Shown here: piece after piece, positions 40,948-49,647 of the stretch
How the letters are laid out: the number at the start of each line of letters is the position of its first letter
How positions within the stretch are numbered: position 1 is the first letter of the stretch
DNA from: Qipengyuania sp. JC766
Lineage (GTDB): Bacteria > Pseudomonadota > Alphaproteobacteria > Sphingomonadales > Sphingomonadaceae
Reading direction: 5' to 3'
Assembly (NCBI RefSeq): GCF_040717445.1
Contig: NZ_JBFEFL010000001.1
Span: 2,490,001 to 2,554,000 of the forward strand
Length of the DNA stretch: 64,000 bases
Notes under the pieces: model-generated
Told to the model about the DNA's origin: nothing
Database searches by the model: none
What the model saw: only the letters and a program-made list of their open reading frames with translations
Position numbers and translations under genes: made by a program

Positions 40948-42198
40948 TCAGATAATCCCGGTCGCCTTGCCGGCGCGTTCGAACATGCCGAGGATGGTGC
41001 TCACTTCCTCTTCGGAATGTTCCGCGCACAGCGAGCAGCGCAGCAGCGTCATGTTGGCCGGCGTGGCCGGCGGGCGGGCGAGGTTGACGTAGAGGCCTTC
41101 GGTCAGCAGCGCTTCCCACATCGCCGCGCCCTTTTCGAGGTCGGGCATTATCACCGCGATGATCGCGCTCTGCGCCTCGTCGGTGCCGAGCTGGAAGCCC
41201 AGATCCTTCAGGCCCTTGTGCAGGGTGCGCGAATTCTCCCACAGATGGGCGCGCTTGTTGCCGCCGTGCATCAGCTTGCGGATGCTGGTGGCCGCGGTCG
41301 CCACAACGCTGGGCGGCAGGCTGGCGGTGAAGACATAGGGGCGGCAGACCAGCCGCATGATCTCGAACTTGGGATGGTTGGAGACGCAGAAACCGCCCAC
41401 CGTGCCCACGCTCTTGCTGAAAGTGCCGATGATGAAGTCGACATCGTCCATGATGCCCTGGTCTTCGGCCACGCCGCGCCCGTTCTCGCCGATGAAGCCC
41501 ATGGAATGGGCCTCGTCCACCAGCACCATCGCGCCGTTCTCCTTGGCGATGCGGACCATTTCCTTCAGCGGGGCGATGTCGCCCAGCATCGAATAGACGC
41601 CTTCCAGCACGACCAGCTTGCCCGCGCCTTCCGGGATGCGCTTCAGGCGCTTTTCCATCGCCTCTATGTCGTTGTGCTTGAACGGCACGATTTCCGCATC
41701 ACCCAGCTTGCACCCGTCGTAGATGCTGGCGTGGCTGTCGATGTCGAGGACGATGTAGTCGCCCTTGCCCGCGATGGTGGAAATGATGCCCAGGTTCGCC
41801 TGGTAGCCGGTGGAAAAGACCATCGCGTGGTCCATCCCGTAGAACTCGCGCAGCGCGTCCTCGCACTCCTTGTGGCCCTGGTAGGTGCCGTTGAGCACGC
41901 GGCTGCCGGTGGTGCCGGTGCCGAAATCGGCCAGCGCCTGCTGCCCCGCCTCGACCACGTCCGGGTCGAAGGTCATGCCCATGTAGTTGTAGGTGCCGAG
42001 CAGGATCGTCTCGCGCCCGTTGCAGACCGCGCGGGTGGGGGAGAGGACCTTTTCCATCACCAGGTTGAACGGATCTTCCTGACCGCTGGCCAGCAGGCCC
42101 TCGCGCATCTGGATCAGGCCGTCGAACTTGCTGAACAGGTCCTTTTCACCGCCCTCGATTTCCTGCGGGCGGTCGGGCTGCGACAGGCCTTCGCTCAC
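40948..42198 (-). CDS. spt: Serine palmitoyltransferase
   Basis: First step of sphingolipid synthesis: condenses L-serine with palmitoyl thioester to 3-ketodihydrosphingosine, with PLP. It has 416 residues. Active-site residues correspond, with a constant shift of 3, to those of the Sphingomonas paucimobilis enzyme: H156 (DSHAS), D228 (LVDEAHS), H231, and the PLP lysine K262 (GTFSKSVGTVGG). It lacks a membrane anchor, as do the known soluble bacterial enzymes. The start overlaps the stop of the upstream acyl carrier protein gene by 4 nt. This gene pair points strongly to a sphingolipid-containing sphingomonad. Confidence 0.95.
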   Translation of the reverse strand: MSEGLSQPDRPQEIEGGEKDLFSKFDGLIQMREGLLASGQEDPFNLVMEKVLSPTRAVCNGRETILLGTYNYMGMTFDPDVVEAGQQALADFGTGTTGSRVLNGTYQGHKECEDALREFYGMDHAMVFSTGYQANLGIISTIAGKGDYIVLDIDSHASIYDGCKLGDAEIVPFKHNDIEAMEKRLKRIPEGAGKLVVLEGVYSMLGDIAPLKEMVRIAKENGAMVLVDEAHSMGFIGENGRGVAEDQGIMDDVDFIIGTFSKSVGTVGGFCVSNHPKFEIMRLVCRPYVFTASLPPSVVATAATSIRKLMHGGNKRAHLWENSRTLHKGLKDLGFQLGTDEAQSAIIAVIMPDLEKGAAMWEALLTEGLYVNLARPPATPANMTLLRCSLCAEHSEEEVSTILGMFERAGKATGII

Positions 42199-42440
42199 GC
42201 GCCCGATACCATCTTAGTGACCGCATCGACCAGCTGGCCGTAGGTTTCGATCTCGGCCTGCTGGTTCATGCTGATGATGATGTCGAACTCGTCCTCGATC
42301 GCGGCGACGAAATCCATCACGGTCAGGCTGTCGAATTCCAGGTCGTGCTGGAACGTGGTGGCATCGGTGATCGTCTCGTCCTTCTTGTTGAAGGGCTCGA
42401 TCAGTTCGCGAATTTTCGTGTCGACTTCGCTGCGGTCCAT
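42195..42440 (-). CDS. acp: Acyl carrier protein dedicated to sphingolipid synthesis
   Basis: Acyl carrier protein of 81 residues. The phosphopantetheine serine is S38 in LEFDSLTVMDF, which differs from the usual DSL of fatty-acid ACP by the flanking EF..TVM. It overlaps the serine palmitoyltransferase gene by 4 nt, so it should deliver the acyl group to that enzyme, as described for the AcpR-Spt pairs of other sphingolipid-making bacteria. It is not the main fatty-acid ACP by context. Confidence 0.92.
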   Translation of the reverse strand: MDRSEVDTKIRELIEPFNKKDETITDATTFQHDLEFDSLTVMDFVAAIEDEFDIIISMNQQAEIETYGQLVDAVTKMVSGA

Positions 42441-42593
42441 GGGGCGTGTGCTCCGGATTGAATTTATTGCGCGGCAAAGCGGGGCGCGGGGGCGATTGTC
42501 AAGCCTTGCGCCGCGGGCCGGGCCGTTCGGGGGACGTCCGGGACCGCATGCAGCGCTTCATCCGCACCCGTCTGTTCCCCGTCGGAAAAGCTG

Positions 42594-42622
42594 CTGACAG
42601 CCGGGCGGGAGCGGCGTAGGGC
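42594..42622 (+). promoter_or_regulatory. Promoter of the DUF2946 gene
   Basis: CTGACA (42594-42599), 17-nt spacer and TAGGGC (42617-42622). The ATG follows after 10 nt, so only a few leader bases are expected. Confidence 0.5.
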
Positions 42623-42632
42623 CGACACCGCG

Positions 42633-43040
42633 ATGCAGCCCTTGCGCCGGACTTTCGGCAATCATGCCCCCTTGTGGATCGCGGTCCTGCTGCTGGCGGT
42701 GCTGGTGCGCGCTGCCGTCCCGTCGGGCTTCATGGTCGCGCCGACGCCGGACCGGCTGATAGAGGTCAAGGTCTGCAACGGGCACACCGGACCCCTCGCG
42801 AAAACCTACATCACCGTACCGGGCAAGCCCGCCCCCGCACCCGAGAACGATGCGGCGAAGGACGCGAAATGCGCCTTTTCCGGCCTCTCCATGTCGGCGC
42901 TGGGCGGAACCCCGCCGGTGTTCGTGGGAATCGCGCTGGCGGCGATGGTGCTGCTCGGCCTCGCACCGCTGGTCTCCCCTTCCTTCTCCCTCGGCCGTTA
43001 CCTGCGCCCGCCGCTGCGCGCGCCCCCGGCCGCGATCTGA
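42633..43040 (+). CDS. DUF2946-like membrane protein
   Basis: A protein of 135 residues. An N-terminal membrane helix (LWIAVLLLAVLVRAAVPSG) is followed by FMVAPTPDRLIEVKVCNG, a Pro-rich loop with DAKCAFSG, and a second helix (VFVGIALAAMVLLGLAPL). The Cys-containing VCNG and CAFSG segments recall DUF2946, which often lies beside TonB receptors for copper or other metals. The next genes are a TonB receptor and a PepSY protein, so this is probably the first gene of a metal-uptake operon. The metal is not identifiable. Confidence 0.65.
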   Translation: MQPLRRTFGNHAPLWIAVLLLAVLVRAAVPSGFMVAPTPDRLIEVKVCNGHTGPLAKTYITVPGKPAPAPENDAAKDAKCAFSGLSMSALGGTPPVFVGIALAAMVLLGLAPLVSPSFSLGRYLRPPLRAPPAAI

Positions 43041-43121
43041 CACCGTAAAAACCCTTCAAGTCAGATCATTGCGCGCTGCGCCGACCGGCCGGTCGGCCGC
43101 CGCGCATGCGGAGAATACCCC

Positions 43122-45137
43122 ATGAAGATTTCCACCCTTGCCCTCGGCACGGCGCTGTTCGCCTGTGCCGCACCCGCCTTAGCTGAGGAGGCCGAGAGCG
43201 CCGCCGCAGATGCCGCGGCAGATCCCGAAGACCGGACGATTATCGTGACCGGCAGCCGCTCCTCCGACGAGGCGGAGGAGCGCGCCGACGCCACGCCGGG
43301 CGGCACCGACGTCGTCACTTACGTGGACTATGCCGACAAGTCGCTCGTCTCCCTGCGCGATGCGCTGGCCTATTCGCCCGGCGTCTACCTGCAGCCGCGT
43401 TACGGCCAGGAGGTGCGCATATCGATCCGCGGATCGGGCCTGTCGCGCGGCTTCCACATGCGCGGCCTGACCCTCTTGCAGGACGGCGTGCCGATCAACC
43501 TGGCGGACGACAATGGCGATTTCCAGGAGCTGGAGCCGATCTTCTTCGACTATCTTGAGGTCTATCGCGGCGCCAATGCGCTGCGTTTCGGATCGGGCAC
43601 GCTGGGCGGGGCGGTCAATGGCGTCACGCCGACAGGGGAAACCGCACCGGGCCTATACCTGCGCGGTGATGCGGGCAGCTTCGACACCTATCGCGGGCTC
43701 GTGTCCTATGGCGCGCAGGGCGGCCCGGGCGACGCGTGGGCAGCGGTCAGCTACGACAGTTCCGACGGCGACCGGCAGCATGCGAAGCGCGAAAGCCTGC
43801 GCTTTCACGGCAATGTCGGCATCCAAATCGCGGACAATATCGAGAACCGCAGCTATGCCAGCGTGAACCGGATCGACCAGGAAATCCCCGGGTCGCTGGA
43901 CCTCGCCACCGTCCTGACCGCGCCCGAAACCGGCAATTTTGCGGGCGATCAGGCGCGCGACATCGATTCGATCCGCCTGCAGAACCGCACGCGCTTCAGT
44001 TTCGACGGCGGGCAGCTGGATGCGGGCGTCTTCGTCAATGCGAAGTCGCTCTACCATCCGATCTTCCAGGTGGTGGACCAGGAATCGATCGACCGCGGCG
44101 TCTATGCCCGCTTCGATTACGCCAGCGGCCCGTTCGAACTGACGCTGGGCGGGGAGGCGCGCTTCGGTGACGTGAACTCCAAGCGGTTCGTCAATATCGA
44201 CGGGGAACGCGGCGCGAAGACCTTCGATGCCGAGCAGGAGGCGCGCACGGCCAACCTCTATGCCGAGGCGCGCTTGCGCCCCGTGGAGCAGCTGCAACTG
44301 ATCGCAGGCGGCATCTACGCCGACGGGATGCGGCGGCAGCGGCAGACCTTCAACAGCTTTGCCGGCGGCGCGACGGACGTTACGGGTGAAGCGGGTTTCG
44401 ACGCCTTCTCGCCCAAGCTGGGCGTCCTGTTCGAACCGGGACCCGATGTGCAGTTCTTCGCCAATTACAGCCGATCCGTCGAATTTCCCGGCTTCGTGGA
44501 GCTGGCGCAGGTCGCCAGTTTCGTGAACCTCGATCTCCAGATCGCCTGGACGGCGGAAGTGGGCGCACGCGGCCGGATCGGTATCGCGGAATGGGACTTC
44601 GCCGCCTACCGGGCCGAGATCGAGGGTGAACTGCTGCAGTTCAATGTCGGACCGGACATCCCCGCATCGACCTTCAACGCGGACGAGACGCTGCACCAGG
44701 GGATCGAGGCGGCGCTGACGCTGGACCTGACGGACTGGCTGCGCGTGCGGCAGGTCTATCAGTACAGCGATTTCCGTTTCCGGGACGACGCGCAATATGG
44801 CGACAACCGCCTGCCGGTGGTGCCGGAACACGTCTATCGCGGCGAGGTGCGGCTGGGGACCGATGCGCTGCATGTCGCGCCCAATGTCGAATGGGTGCCG
44901 GACGGCGCCTGGGCGGATTACAGCAATACGCTGAAGACGGATGGCTATGCGCTGGTCGGCGTCACCGTAGGAGCGGGCGTCGCGCCGGGGATCGACCTGT
45001 TCCTCGATGCGCGTAACCTGCTGGACGAAAAGGCGGTGGGCGATATCAGTGCCGCCATCACCGCGTCTCCCGCGTCGGTGATCTTCTACCCCGTGGAACG
45101 TCGCGCCGTGTTCGGCGGCGTGCGCGCCCGGTTCTAG
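43122..45137 (+). CDS. TonB-dependent outer-membrane receptor
   Basis: Receptor of 671 residues. The signal peptide (MKISTLALGTALFACAAPALA) is followed by a TonB box-like segment (RTIIVTGSR) and a plug domain with DALAYSPGVYLQPRYGQEV, RISIRGSGLSRG and VYRGANALRFGSGTLGGAVN. The beta-barrel fills the rest and ends in an aromatic residue (VRARF), as outer-membrane barrels do. The substrate is probably a metal chelate, given the DUF2946 and PepSY neighbours; the gap to the next gene is 10 nt. Confidence 0.92.
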   Translation: MKISTLALGTALFACAAPALAEEAESAAADAAADPEDRTIIVTGSRSSDEAEERADATPGGTDVVTYVDYADKSLVSLRDALAYSPGVYLQPRYGQEVRISIRGSGLSRGFHMRGLTLLQDGVPINLADDNGDFQELEPIFFDYLEVYRGANALRFGSGTLGGAVNGVTPTGETAPGLYLRGDAGSFDTYRGLVSYGAQGGPGDAWAAVSYDSSDGDRQHAKRESLRFHGNVGIQIADNIENRSYASVNRIDQEIPGSLDLATVLTAPETGNFAGDQARDIDSIRLQNRTRFSFDGGQLDAGVFVNAKSLYHPIFQVVDQESIDRGVYARFDYASGPFELTLGGEARFGDVNSKRFVNIDGERGAKTFDAEQEARTANLYAEARLRPVEQLQLIAGGIYADGMRRQRQTFNSFAGGATDVTGEAGFDAFSPKLGVLFEPGPDVQFFANYSRSVEFPGFVELAQVASFVNLDLQIAWTAEVGARGRIGIAEWDFAAYRAEIEGELLQFNVGPDIPASTFNADETLHQGIEAALTLDLTDWLRVRQVYQYSDFRFRDDAQYGDNRLPVVPEHVYRGEVRLGTDALHVAPNVEWVPDGAWADYSNTLKTDGYALVGVTVGAGVAPGIDLFLDARNLLDEKAVGDISAAITASPASVIFYPVERRAVFGGVRARF

Positions 45138-45147
45138 GAGCAGCAGG

Positions 45148-46536
45148 ATGGCCGATACCGCGACTTACCGCACGATCTGGCGCTGGCATTTCTATGCCGG
45201 CCTGTTCGTGCTGCCCTTCGTGCTGATCCTCTCGATCACGGGATCGATCTACCTCTTCAAGCCGCAGATAGACCGGTGGGAGGAGCGCGATTATCGGGGC
45301 CTCTCGCTCGACGGCGCGGTGTCGGCCGATCGCCAGCTGGAGGCGGTCAGGGCCGCCTATCCCGACGCGGTCTTCAACCATTACCGCCTGCCCGAGCATC
45401 CGGGCGATGCTGCGGTGGTGCAGGTGGGGCTGCCGCAGGGCGGCCTGGCGGACGTGTTCGTGTCCCCGCAGGGGGAAGTGCTGGGTGCGATCGACCCGGC
45501 GGAGCGGATTTCCACCGTGGTGGCCGATTTCCACGGGTCGCTGATGTTGGGCGACTGGGGAGACCGGCTGGTGGAGCTGGTCGCCAGCTGGACCATCGTG
45601 ATGATCCTGACCGGGCTTTACCTGTGGTGGCCGCGGCCCTTCCGCGCGGGCGGTACGCTCTATCCGCGGCTGTCGCTCAAGGGGCGGCCCTTGCTGAAGG
45701 ACCTGCACCGGGTCACGGGCTTCTGGATCGCCGGGCTGGTTCTGGCGATGCTGGCCAGCGGCCTGCCCTGGGCCGGGACCTGGGGCAGCGCTTTCAAGTG
45801 GGCGCGGACGGAGCTTGGACTGGTCGACGGGCCGCAGGACTGGAAGATCGGATCGGGCGCCGACGCGCCAAAGGTAACCGAGGCGGACACGGGCTGGATC
45901 ATCTCCGCCGCCCGTGCGCACGAAGGGCACGATCACGGGGACATGCCGATGGAAGGGGGAACGGATGCCGCCACGTCCGGCGATCCGCTGCCGCTGTCGC
46001 ATTACGTTGCTGCGGCGCAAGCAGAAGCCATGGCGTTTCCGGTGCTGGTCCTGCCGCCCAATGCGCCCCAGCGTTTCGGTCCGCCCACGGGCGATGTCTG
46101 GACGGTCAAGTCGGAAGCGCAGAACCGTCCGCTGATGCGCACCGTCACCTACGATCCCGTCAGCGGCGACGAGCTGTCGCGCACCGGCTTTGCGGACAAG
46201 CACCCGATCGACCGGGCGATCAATTACGGGATCGCCTGGCACGAGGGGCAGCTGTTCGGCATCGTCAACCAGATCGTGGGCCTGCTGACGGCGCTGGCGC
46301 TGATCGGCCTTTCGGTCGTCGGTACGCTGATGTGGCTGAAGCGCCGCCCCGCGGGGCGGCTGGGTGCCCCGGCGCCCGGACGATCGCGCGCCGGGCCGGC
46401 CCTGCTGGCGATCATGCTGGTCATGGCAGTCCTGCTGCCGCTGTTCGGCGCCTCTCTGGTTGTGCTGTGGGTCTGCGACCGGCTTTACCGGCTCGTCCGG
46501 CGGGGCGGGGAGCCCGTTTCGCCGATTAAAGGTTAG
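45148..46536 (+). CDS. PepSY-domain inner-membrane protein
   Basis: A protein of 462 residues. The first helix follows TIWRWHFYAGLFVLPFVLIL and is a strong PepSY-associated TM pattern; further helices follow at about 145-165, 190-212, 372-395 and 418-450. A His/Asp-rich loop (HEGHDHGDMPMEGG, about 255-268) could bind a metal. Such proteins work with TonB receptors and are proposed to reduce ferric siderophores at the inner membrane or to aid metal transfer. GGAGCAG lies just before the ATG. A GC-rich hairpin follows the stop. Confidence 0.88.
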   Translation: MADTATYRTIWRWHFYAGLFVLPFVLILSITGSIYLFKPQIDRWEERDYRGLSLDGAVSADRQLEAVRAAYPDAVFNHYRLPEHPGDAAVVQVGLPQGGLADVFVSPQGEVLGAIDPAERISTVVADFHGSLMLGDWGDRLVELVASWTIVMILTGLYLWWPRPFRAGGTLYPRLSLKGRPLLKDLHRVTGFWIAGLVLAMLASGLPWAGTWGSAFKWARTELGLVDGPQDWKIGSGADAPKVTEADTGWIISAARAHEGHDHGDMPMEGGTDAATSGDPLPLSHYVAAAQAEAMAFPVLVLPPNAPQRFGPPTGDVWTVKSEAQNRPLMRTVTYDPVSGDELSRTGFADKHPIDRAINYGIAWHEGQLFGIVNQIVGLLTALALIGLSVVGTLMWLKRRPAGRLGAPAPGRSRAGPALLAIMLVMAVLLPLFGASLVVLWVCDRLYRLVRRGGEPVSPIKG

Positions 46537-46541
46537 GGTCC

Positions 46542-46566
46542 GGGGGGTGCCTGTGATAGGCCCCCC
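46542..46566 (+). terminator. GC-rich hairpin after the PepSY gene
   Basis: GGGGGG (46542-46547) pairs with CCCCCC (46561-46566), with a two-base bulge and CCT/AGG inside. No T run follows, so it may be a stabilising or rho-dependent end. Confidence 0.4.
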
Positions 46567-46746
46567 TCGCTGACGTCGAAATTTGCGACGGACTTCGGCT
46601 TTTGACGAACGCCGCGACCTTTCCGCCCATGGCGGCAGGAGCGGGGCGCAACTTGGACGACGACTTCCTTTCATCGGACGATTTGACGCACGACCGGCCC
46701 GCATGTCGCGGGGCGGCAACCTCTCGCGTTCTTGAAAGGAACCACC

Positions 46747-46959
46747 ATGAGCAAGACCGGAACGGTAAAATTCTTCAACGCCGACAAGGGCTACGGCTTC
46801 ATCCAGCCCGACGACGGTTCGGACGACAGCTTCGTTCACATCACCGCCGTGCAGGCGGCCGGGATGCAGACGCTCGATAAGGACCAGCGCCTGAACTACG
46901 AAGTCGAAACGGGCCGCAACGGCAAGGCGAGCGCCGTCAACCTTTCGGCAGCCGACTGA
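46747..46959 (+). CDS. cspA: Cold-shock protein, single domain
   Basis: RNA chaperone of 70 residues from the ATG at 46747, with AAAGGA upstream. It starts [20 protein letters not shown], with RNP-1 as KGYGFI and RNP-2 as SFVHI; the length is standard. About 210 nt separate it from the preceding gene, enough for the long structured leader typical of cold-induced csp mRNA (inference). A strong hairpin follows the stop. It is the simple counterpart to the two-domain protein at 4725. Confidence 0.95.
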   Translation: MSKTGTVKFFNADKGYGFIQPDDGSDDSFVHITAVQAAGMQTLDKDQRLNYEVETGRNGKASAVNLSAAD

Positions 46960-46980
46960 TTGGTTCGAAAACGACTCCGT

Positions 46981-47014
46981 CCCCCGCGCGCCGGTCGATG
47001 GCCGCGCGTGGGGG
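46981..47014 (+). terminator. Hairpin after the single-domain cold-shock gene
   Basis: An 11-bp stem (46981-46991 with 47004-47014, one G-T pair). The sequence is very GC-rich and has no T run, so termination is uncertain but the structure is strong. Confidence 0.5.
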
Positions 47015-47059
47015 CGGGGCACCCGAGTTTCCCCGCTGCGTCCCACGAAAGGCCGACCG

Positions 47060-47281
47060 ATGAGCCAGACATTCGAATTCTACGATGCGCGTGCGCGCGA
47101 AGCGGCAGATGCCGCCGGGGAGGCCTCGCTCCAGAACGTGCGGGACAAGAACCTGCGGGCCGAAAAGACCTGGCGCGCCCTCGCCGACCAGGCGCAGCAG
47201 GTCGCCGAAGAACGCGCCCGCACCGCGCGGGTGAAGGAATCGGTCCGCGAGGCCGAGGCAGGCGATCCGGCCGCGACCTGA
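47060..47281 (+). CDS. Small hypothetical coiled-coil protein (73 aa)
   Basis: A protein of 73 residues from the ATG at 47060, with GAAAGG upstream. It is highly charged and helical throughout (YDARAREAADAAGEASLQNV, then RAEKTWRALADQAQQVAEE), with few hydrophobic residues other than heptad positions, so a short coiled coil is likely. It resembles small conserved sphingomonad proteins of unknown function. It stands alone between the cold-shock gene and a convergent LprI-like gene. Confidence 0.6.
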   Translation: MSQTFEFYDARAREAADAAGEASLQNVRDKNLRAEKTWRALADQAQQVAEERARTARVKESVREAEAGDPAAT

Positions 47282-47304
47282 ATTTAAGCTGCCCCTGCGG
47301 CAGC

Positions 47305-47712
47305 CTATCCTTCGGCCTTTTCCACCTGCCACCACAAGCCACGTCGCATGAACGCCGTGCGCTCCCGCGTGGCCGCCTCGAGACAGGCCAGCTGCACCAC
47401 GCCGCGCGCCGAACCGCCGCGATAGGGCAGGGCTTCCGCCTCGCACGCCCGGTCGCGATAGGTGATCCAGGCCCGCTGCGCCGCGCGCAAGGCCGCTTTT
47501 TCCTCGTCGTCCAGCGCGGACATCAGCGTCTTGTAGGTCGCGTTCAATTCGGCGTCGGCATCTTCCAGCGCGGCTGAGAAGCAGTTCGCCATTTCCACTG
47601 TCGAGGTCGCATCGGGACAGGGGCCGTCCGCGTTCATGTGCTGCGCGCCAGCGGACCCTGCAAAGCACAGGGCGCCACAGGCGAAGGAAACCGCAACAAA
47701 CGTCCGGACCAT
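47305..47712 (-). CDS. LprI-like secreted protein (DUF1311)
   Basis: A protein of 135 residues from the ATG at 47710-47712 (GGAGA 7 nt upstream). It has a signal peptide (MVRTFVAVSFACGALCFAGS, cleaved near AGAQH). The mature domain has C-P-D-A then MANCFSAALEDADAELNATY, WITYRDRACEAEA and VQLACLEAATRERTAFM, the four-cysteine pattern of DUF1311/LprI N-terminal domains. Relatives inhibit lysozyme in some species; that role is not shown here. Confidence 0.82.
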   Translation of the reverse strand: MVRTFVAVSFACGALCFAGSAGAQHMNADGPCPDATSTVEMANCFSAALEDADAELNATYKTLMSALDDEEKAALRAAQRAWITYRDRACEAEALPYRGGSARGVVQLACLEAATRERTAFMRRGLWWQVEKAEG

Positions 47713-47815
47713 CTGAAATTCTCCATCTCGGTCGTGCGCCGGACTCAAGATCCGGCGGCTAGCAATCCTAGCGTGCGCATCCTTAACGGTTGCCGCTGCA
47801 AAAGGAGCTCGCAGC

Positions 47816-48181
47816 CTAGTCCACCAAGGCGCGCACCGCGGCCATGAAGGGGCCGATGCTGACCGGCTTGCTCAGGTAGTTCGCCGCGCCCGCTTCGCGG
47901 ATGCGTTCTTCGTCGCCGCGTCCGGCATAAGCGGTGACCGCCAGGATCGGCACGTCCGACAGGCTGGCATCCTTGCGGAAGGCGGCGATCAGGTCGAGGC
48001 CGGAGATGTTGGGCAGCTGGATGTCCATAATGGCGAGGTCAGGGGCGAAGGCGCGGGCCGCATTCAGCGCCAGTTCCCCGTCGGCCACCGGTTCGGTCTC
48101 GAAACCGTTCGCCTTCAGCACCTCGCAGAACAGTTTGCGGTTGAGATCGTTGTCCTCGACAACGAGTATGCGCTTTGCCAC
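47816..48181 (-). CDS. divK: DivK-like single-domain response regulator
   Basis: Receiver domain of 121 residues. GTG codons at 48187 and 48181 are both in frame; the second is chosen because GGAAGG lies 6 nt before it. The acidic pocket is E9/D10, the phosphorylated Asp is D53 (AIMDIQLPN), Thr is T83 and Lys is K105 (YLSKP). The LNRKLFCEVLKANGF helix is typical of DivK, a cell-cycle regulator that in Caulobacter controls CtrA through DivJ, PleC and DivL. No output domain is present. Confidence 0.85.
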   Translation of the reverse strand: MAKRILVVEDNDLNRKLFCEVLKANGFETEPVADGELALNAARAFAPDLAIMDIQLPNISGLDLIAAFRKDASLSDVPILAVTAYAGRGDEERIREAGAANYLSKPVSIGPFMAAVRALVD

Positions 48182-48278
48182 TGGCACCCTTCCATTCCGG
48201 CTCTCGGCCCATACCTAGAGCCCGACAAGGAACGAGACAATTCTCACAGACCGCCAATCCCAATCGAAACCTGCCCAG

Positions 48279-48536
48279 GTGACTGCCGACACGGCCGAGG
48301 CCCTGGCGCTGGGCGCGCTCGGCTGGATCCTGTCGGACGACGACAGGGCGGAACGGCTGCTGTCGCTGACCGGCATGACGCCCGACGGCTTGCGCGCCGC
48401 GATCGGAGAGCGCGGGACATTGGCGGCGGTGCTCGAATTCCTCGTCAATCACGAACCCGACCTTCTGGGCGCGGCGGAGCACCTCGGCACCGATCCCGCC
48501 ACGCTGGTCGATGCGCAAAGGATATTGTCCCGATGA
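48279..48536 (+). CDS. DUF3572 protein
   Basis: A protein of 85 residues starting at GTG 48279. The pattern ALALGALGWILSDDDRAERL, TGMTPDGLRA and LEFLVNHEPDLLGAAEHLG matches DUF3572, small helical proteins of unknown role common in alphaproteobacteria, often near divK. It is divergent from divK and the first gene of an operon of four genes with 4-8 nt overlaps. No ribosome binding site is clear at the GTG. Confidence 0.75.
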   Translation: MTADTAEALALGALGWILSDDDRAERLLSLTGMTPDGLRAAIGERGTLAAVLEFLVNHEPDLLGAAEHLGTDPATLVDAQRILSR

Positions 48537-49189
48537 CCGAACCCGCCGCTTCCGCGCCCCGACCGCTGGTGATCTGCGACTGCGACGAGGTCCTGCTGCG
48601 CATGGTCCCGCATTTCCGGGACTGGCTGGCGGAAACGCAGGGCGTGACCTTCATCCTGGGCAAGCCCGATTTCAGCGAGGCGATGCACTGGACCCAAACT
48701 GGCGAGCCCGTCGCGCAGAAGGACATGTGGCGCCTCCTGAACCTCTTCTTCGATACCGAGATGGACCGGCAGGACCCGATTGAGGGCGCGGTGGACGCGA
48801 TCGCCGAGATTGCCAACCATGCGGAAGTCGTGATCCTGACCAACCTTCTCGATAACCGGCGTGACCGGCGCGCGCAGCAGCTGCGCGCCCACGGGATCGA
48901 CGTGGAAGTCTACACCAACCAGGGGCCCAAGGGCCCGGCGATCGCGAAGATCATCGAGGATCACGCGCCGACCAAGGCGATCTTCATCGACGATCTTGCC
49001 CAGCACCACGGTTCGGCTGCACAGGAAGTGCCCCAGGTCATCCGCCTGCACATGTGCGGGGAACCGGAAATCGCGCCGCACATACAATGCGGCAAGGAAG
49101 CGGGCCACGCCCACGCGCGGATCGACCGCTGGGACGAGGCGTTGCCCTGGATACTCGACCAACTCGCAGACGAAAAGGAAGCCGCATGA
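48533..49189 (+). CDS. HAD-like hydrolase, function unknown
   Basis: A protein of 218 residues. HAD motif I is CDCDEVLL (D16, D18), motif II is VVILTNL and the acidic motif IV is FIDDLAQHHG. The C-terminal part contains MCGEPEIAPHI and HARIDRWDEALPWILDQL, with two cysteines and several histidines. HAD enzymes act on phosphate or halogen bonds; the substrate cannot be read. It overlaps the DUF3572 stop by 4 nt and the RidA gene start by 4 nt. Confidence 0.75.
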   Translation: MTEPAASAPRPLVICDCDEVLLRMVPHFRDWLAETQGVTFILGKPDFSEAMHWTQTGEPVAQKDMWRLLNLFFDTEMDRQDPIEGAVDAIAEIANHAEVVILTNLLDNRRDRRAQQLRAHGIDVEVYTNQGPKGPAIAKIIEDHAPTKAIFIDDLAQHHGSAAQEVPQVIRLHMCGEPEIAPHIQCGKEAGHAHARIDRWDEALPWILDQLADEKEAA

Positions 49190-49647
49190 GCATCGACGCC
49201 CGCCTGACCGAACTCGGAATTGTCCTGCCGGAAGCCGCCGCGCCCGTCGCCAGCTACAAGCCCGTGACGGTGCATGACGGGCTGGTCCACCTGTCGGGCC
49301 AGTTGCCCTTCGTGGACGGTCAGCTGGTAACCGGACGGCTGGGCGACGACGTTTCGCTGGAGCGTGGGCAGGAAGCCGCGCGTGCCTGCGGCCTGATGAT
49401 CCTGGCGCAGTTGCGCGAGGCGCGCATCCCGCTCGACAAGGTGCGACGCGTGGTCAAGCTGGGCGTCTTCGTCAATTCGACCCCCGATTTCACCGACCAG
49501 GCGAAGGTCGCCAACGGCGCGTCCGAACTGATGTTCGACGTGTTCGGCGAACTCGGCCGCCATTCGCGCAGCGCCGTCGGCGTCGCGGTGCTGCCGCTGG
49601 GTGCGGCGGTGGAAGTGGACGCGATCATCGCCATCGACGGTGACTGA
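49186..49647 (+). CDS. RidA/YjgF-family protein
   Basis: A protein of 153 residues, of the larger RidA-like subgroup. Typical segments are LVHLSGQLPFVDGQLVTGRL, RACGLMILAQL, VVKLGVFVNSTPDFTDQ and VGVAVLPLGAAVEVDAI. RidA removes reactive enamine/imine intermediates made by PLP enzymes, but the usual arginine in the RT/RS context of the active site is not obvious, so activity is uncertain. It sits in the middle of the DUF3572-HAD-RidA-GNAT operon. Confidence 0.85.
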   Translation: MSIDARLTELGIVLPEAAAPVASYKPVTVHDGLVHLSGQLPFVDGQLVTGRLGDDVSLERGQEAARACGLMILAQLREARIPLDKVRRVVKLGVFVNSTPDFTDQAKVANGASELMFDVFGELGRHSRSAVGVAVLPLGAAVEVDAIIAIDGD